Source of the DNA: Jiangella gansuensis DSM 44835 | GTDB taxonomy: Bacteria; Actinomycetota; Actinomycetes; Jiangellales; Jiangellaceae | Direction: 5' to 3' | NCBI RefSeq assembly: GCF_000515395.1 | Contig: NZ_KI911782.1 | Location: 1,217,090-1,281,089, forward strand | DNA: 64,000 nt | Shown: piece after piece, positions 61,372 to 64,000 of the stretch | Layout of the letters: every line of letters begins with the position of its first letter | How positions within the stretch are numbered: position 1 is the stretch's first letter | The notes under the pieces: generated by a model | The model's input: only the letters and a program-made list of their open reading frames with translations | What the model was told of the DNA's origin: nothing | Database searches by the model: none | Position numbers and translations under genes: made by a program

Positions 61372-61396
61372 CGCTGCGGTCCGATCCACCGCAGCG
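61372..61396. promoter_or_regulatory. Hairpin/operator in the rmuC-ychF gap
   Basis: CGCTGCGGT (61372-61380) pairs perfectly with ACCGCAGCG (61388-61396). It sits in the 219-bp divergent region, upstream of a possible ychF -10, TACACT (61423-61428). May be an operator or a leader hairpin. Nothing else is seen in the gap. Confidence 0.35.
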
Positions 61397-61494
61397 TTTT
61401 CCCCGCACCGCGTCTGCCGTCATACACTCGGTGGGCTCCCCGTTCGCGCCGGACGGCGCCGCGCGGTCGGCTCTGACAGCGAAGGATCATCGGT

Positions 61495-62568
61495 TTGTCC
61501 CTCACCATCGGGATCGTCGGCTTGCCCAACGTCGGCAAGTCCACGCTCTTCAACGCGCTGACGAAGAACGACGTCCTGGCGGCGAACTACCCGTTCGCCA
61601 CCATCGAGCCGAACGTCGGCGTCGTCGGGGTGCCCGACTCCCGGCTGGGCACGCTCGCCGAGATCTTCGCCTCGGCCAAGCAGATCCCGGCCACGGTGAG
61701 CTTCGTCGACATCGCCGGCATCGTGAAGGGCGCCTCCGAGGGCCAGGGGCTGGGCAACAAGTTCCTCGCCAATATCCGCGAAGCCGACGCGATCTGCCAG
61801 GTCATCCGGGTGTTCAACGACCCCGATGTCGTGCACGTCGACGGTCGCATCGAGCCCAAGGCCGACATCGAGACCATCAACACCGAACTGATCCTGGCCG
61901 ACCTGCAGACCATCGAGAACGCGCTGCCGCGCCTGGTCAAAGAGGCCCGGATGGCCAAGGAGAAGCAGGAGGTCGTCGCCGCCGTCGAGGAGGCCAAGGC
62001 GGTCCTCGACAGCGGCCGGACGGTGTTCGCCGCCGGGCTCGACCCCGAGCCGCTGCGCGAGCTGCACCTGCTCACCGCGAAGCCGTTCCTGTACGTGTTC
62101 AACATGGACGACGAGGAACTGTCCGACGACGCACTCAAGGCCGAGCTGCGCGAGCTGGTGGCGCCCGCCGAGGCGATCTTCCTGGACGCCCAGATCGAGG
62201 CCGAGCTGGCCGAACTGGACGAGGCCGAGGGGCTGGAGCTGCTGCAGTCCATGGGGCAGGACGAGTCCGGCCTGGACATGCTGGCCAGGGTCGGGTTCGA
62301 CACCCTCGGCCTGCAGACCTACCTGACCGCCGGGCCCAAGGAGGCCCGCGCCTGGACCATCCCCAAGGGCGCCACCGCGCCCGAGGCCGCCGGCGTCATC
62401 CACACCGACTTCCAGAAGGGCTTCATCAAGGCCGAGGTGGTGTCGTTCGACGATCTTGTAGCCACCGGCTCCATGGCCGAGGCCCGGTCCAAGGGCCTGG
62501 TCCGCATGGAGGGCAAGGACTATGTCATGGCCGACGGCGACGTCGTCGAGTTCCGGTTCAACGTGTAG
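61495..62568 (+). CDS. ychF: Ribosome-binding ATPase YchF
   Basis: Encodes 357 residues from TTG 61495, with AAGGA about 8 nt upstream; a TTG start is unusual here but fits homology (SLTIGIVGLPNVGKSTLFNA). Obg-like P-loop: G1 GLPNVGKS at residues 9-16, G2/switch region NYPFATIEPNVGVV, G3 DIAGIVKGASEGQGLGN. It hydrolyses ATP rather than GTP and ends with a TGS domain (VEFRFNV). Corresponds to Rv1112. Confidence 0.95.
   Translation: MSLTIGIVGLPNVGKSTLFNALTKNDVLAANYPFATIEPNVGVVGVPDSRLGTLAEIFASAKQIPATVSFVDIAGIVKGASEGQGLGNKFLANIREADAICQVIRVFNDPDVVHVDGRIEPKADIETINTELILADLQTIENALPRLVKEARMAKEKQEVVAAVEEAKAVLDSGRTVFAAGLDPEPLRELHLLTAKPFLYVFNMDDEELSDDALKAELRELVAPAEAIFLDAQIEAELAELDEAEGLELLQSMGQDESGLDMLARVGFDTLGLQTYLTAGPKEARAWTIPKGATAPEAAGVIHTDFQKGFIKAEVVSFDDLVATGSMAEARSKGLVRMEGKDYVMADGDVVEFRFNV
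62545..62568 (+). repeat. Direct repeat, ychF 3' end copy
   Basis: The last 24 bases of ychF, coding VEFRFNV and the stop. 21 of 24 bases recur at 63116-63139. Confidence 0.75.
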
Positions 62569-62612
62569 CGACCCCGCCGCGCCCGAGCCACGCGAATCTG
62601 CGGCAGAGGTCC

Positions 62613-62969
62613 TCAGCCGTCAACATGCTTGCGTGATGCTCGTGCGAGCCGTATCACGAGATCATCCGGGACCGGCTTGCGCGGCGGGAAGGTGATGCCG
62701 GTCTTGCTCGCTCTGAGGCCCGCTTCTGCGATCTCTTCGGCATGATCTGAGATCGCAGGTGCGAGAACGTACAGCCCGACCTGCTTGCTGAACGCCGCGT
62801 AGCTCGCAACGACCGTGCCACGAATCCTGAACCCCGGCATGTTGTACGCCGTCATCTCCTCTGCATCCGGGAGAGCCTTACGCAGGAGGTCCCGGAGGTG
62901 GTCGAGAACCGGGCGGAACGCCTCCGGCGCAGCGGCGATGTAGGAGTCGTGGTCAGCGATTGTTGCCAT
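62613..62969 (-). CDS. DUF1801 (YdhG-like) protein
   Basis: Encodes 118 residues: SYIAAAPEAFRPVLDHLRDL, MTAYNMPGFRIRGTVVASYA, GLYVLAPAISDH, ending TGITFPPRKPVPDDLVIRLA, the DUF1801 fold. Function is unclear; some members have been called iron-chaperone-like. Codon use is less GC-biased at third positions than in the neighbours, and the gene is bracketed by two copies of the ychF 3' end, so it may be acquired. Confidence 0.85.
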   Translation of the reverse strand: MATIADHDSYIAAAPEAFRPVLDHLRDLLRKALPDAEEMTAYNMPGFRIRGTVVASYAAFSKQVGLYVLAPAISDHAEEIAEAGLRASKTGITFPPRKPVPDDLVIRLARASRKHVDG

Positions 62970-63052
62970 GTCTCTCTGCCTTCCTCTCAGGTGTGGAAAC
63001 TCTAGCTGCGTCCGTTCGGCGGTCTCCTGAGGTGAGTCTGGGGGAGGCGGAC

Positions 63053-63088
63053 GTGATCGGTGCGGCTCACCTAGCCAGGCCCGATCAC
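63053..63088. repeat. TGATC-bordered hairpin near the second ychF-end copy
   Basis: GTGATCGG (63053-63060) pairs perfectly with CCGATCAC (63081-63088), with a 20-nt loop. It has the same TGATC/GATCA borders as the dispersed families, though shorter. It lies 28 bp before the second copy of the ychF end. Confidence 0.6.
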
Positions 63089-63115
63089 TCAGATGGTTCT
63101 CCGTGCTGGAACGCG

Positions 63116-63139
63116 GTCGAGTTCCGCTTCAACGTTTAA
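63116..63139 (+). repeat. Direct repeat, displaced copy of the ychF 3' end
   Basis: 21 of 24 bases match 62545-62568, in the same orientation, again reading VEFRFNV and a stop (TAA here, TAG in ychF). Upstream bases do not match ychF. It fits a footprint of insertion or recombination at the ychF end. Confidence 0.65.
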
Positions 63140-63347
63140 GAGGCTGGCCAGTGCCTGTTTCGGGTGTCCCCTGCCCTTGGTAGGTCGAGGACCGCGCGTC
63201 GAGCTTCTCCCGGCGCCACTCGATCACGTCCCTGAGCCATTGCCGTTCCGTCGCGGCGTGGTACTCCCTGACACGAGGCGGCATCGCTTCGGCGTGGCGG
63301 TGTACGTTTGGCCAGACAGCATTGCACTTGGAATGGGCGAGGTTGTC

Positions 63348-63863
63348 ATGGAACCTGGCGAGGCTCCGGAACTCACTGTCGTGGCGCCGGGTGAAGGAGT
63401 GCAGCGCGATCTCGGAAGCATCGGGGTCGTCTTCAAGCTCTTCGGTGAACAGACCAACGGCCAGCTCTCAATCGTCGAACACCCATTCCCCGTCGGTGCC
63501 TGCGTGCTGCCTCACCGTCACACTCGTGAGGACGAGTACTCCATCGTGACCGAAGGCGAGATCGGCTTCCGGTCCGAGGACAATGAGGTCGTCCTTGCGG
63601 CTGGCGGCTACATCATCAAGCCGCGCGGGGAAACCCACGCCATGTGGAATGCCGGGAGCAAACCCGCGCGCATGATCGAGATCATGAGCCCTGCTGGTTT
63701 CGAACACTTCTTCTGGGCGCTCGGCGGACTCATGGAGCTCGGAGGTCCCGCACCGGAGGACGTCATGGCCCTCGCCGAGAGGCACGGGCTGGTTTTCGAG
63801 AACCCACCCTGGTTCGGCGACGTCATCGCGCGTTACGACCTCAACCCCCCACCCAGAAGCTGA
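63348..63863 (+). CDS. Cupin-domain protein
   Basis: About 171 residues from ATG 63348 (ATG 63333 is in frame; the frame is open from 63093 but shows no homology before this). Cupin motif 1 CVLPHRHTREDEYSIVTEGE and motif 2 YIIKPRGETHAMWNAGSKPA give the usual metal-binding His and Glu residues. A C-terminal helical region follows (GGPAPEDVMALAERHGLVFE). Substrate unknown. Composition is less GC-biased than the core genes. Confidence 0.82.
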   Translation: MEPGEAPELTVVAPGEGVQRDLGSIGVVFKLFGEQTNGQLSIVEHPFPVGACVLPHRHTREDEYSIVTEGEIGFRSEDNEVVLAAGGYIIKPRGETHAMWNAGSKPARMIEIMSPAGFEHFFWALGGLMELGGPAPEDVMALAERHGLVFENPPWFGDVIARYDLNPPPRS

Positions 63864-64000
63864 CGCCTCGGGGTCGTGAACCGAGACCGGTTCAGTCCTG
63901 CGCACCAGGCGAGGCCTGTGCATCAGGCGACAGTGACGAGGGTGCCGGTGGAACAGGGTCTGCGAGCGTCGGAGAGCGCCACGGAGCCCGCCATTCGGCG
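63864..64000. other. Window end, no gene assigned
   Basis: 137 bp after the cupin stop with no supported gene, hairpin or RNA. A gene could begin beyond the window. Confidence 0.4.

Overview
The window is chromosomal DNA from a high-GC actinobacterium. The evidence is very strong GC bias at third codon positions, many GTG starts, mycothiol metabolism (Mca), F420-type enzymes (an LLM oxidoreductase and a deazaflavin nitroreductase) and several actinobacteria-specific families (DUF4307, DUF4245, DUF1707). The genus cannot be read from the sequence; a non-mycolate filamentous or soil actinomycete is a reasonable inference. No rRNA, tRNA, CRISPR array, transposase or phage gene is visible.

A conserved backbone runs through the window in the order metB - greA/DUF4307 - mca - small membrane protein - yyaL - hemolysin III - Z-prenyl synthase - phoH - fumC - DUF4245 - xseB/xseA - ispH - DUF1707 - ychF. 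This is the remembered order and strand pattern of Mycobacterium tuberculosis Rv1079-Rv1112. Accessory segments sit between backbone genes.

Layout. 0-1.7 kb: 3' end of a peptide exporter and a convergent orphan LuxR regulator, probably the edge of a class III lanthipeptide (SapB-like) locus. 1.8-8.2 kb: msrA, a MocR regulator with yczE, metB, an F420 oxidoreductase and threonine ammonia-lyase. 8.2-11.5 kb: a DUF4097-like/DUF2089 pair and a DrrAB-type efflux pump. 11.5-20.2 kb: greA-mca block, AraC/VOC pair, a ScyD-like secreted protein, a possible small RNA, a Fic protein and YyaL. 20.2-29.1 kb: a 750-bp pile-up of hairpin elements followed by a tightly coupled six-gene operon (three glycosyltransferases, an ABC exporter, two kinase-like proteins), the best candidate for an undescribed pathway. 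29-34 kb: hemolysin III, prenyl synthase and an ECF sigma/SnoaL group. 34-40 kb: an oligopeptide importer carrying an M14 carboxypeptidase but no ATPase, with a GbsR/MarR regulator. 40-46 kb: phoH, a transglycosylase, fumC, a di-iron protein and a spermidine synthase-like protein. 46-50 kb: an LpqY-SugABC-type sugar importer. 50-56 kb: DUF1707 pair, a small-ORF/membrane protein pair, the molybdate operon and DUF4245. 56-64 kb: xseB-nitroreductase-xseA, ispH, DUF1707, rmuC, ychF, then a less GC-biased tail with a partial copy of the ychF 3' end.

The most unusual feature at genome scale is a set of short intergenic palindromes bordered by TGATC/GATCA. They fall into four multi-copy families: A (3 copies, each 50 nt), B (2, each 49 nt), C (2, each 72 nt) and D (3, each 61 nt), plus two single examples. 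In several copies the two arms have changed together. They sit mainly at gene ends and may act as terminators, but their fixed length, shared borders and dispersal suggest a REP/MITE-like element.
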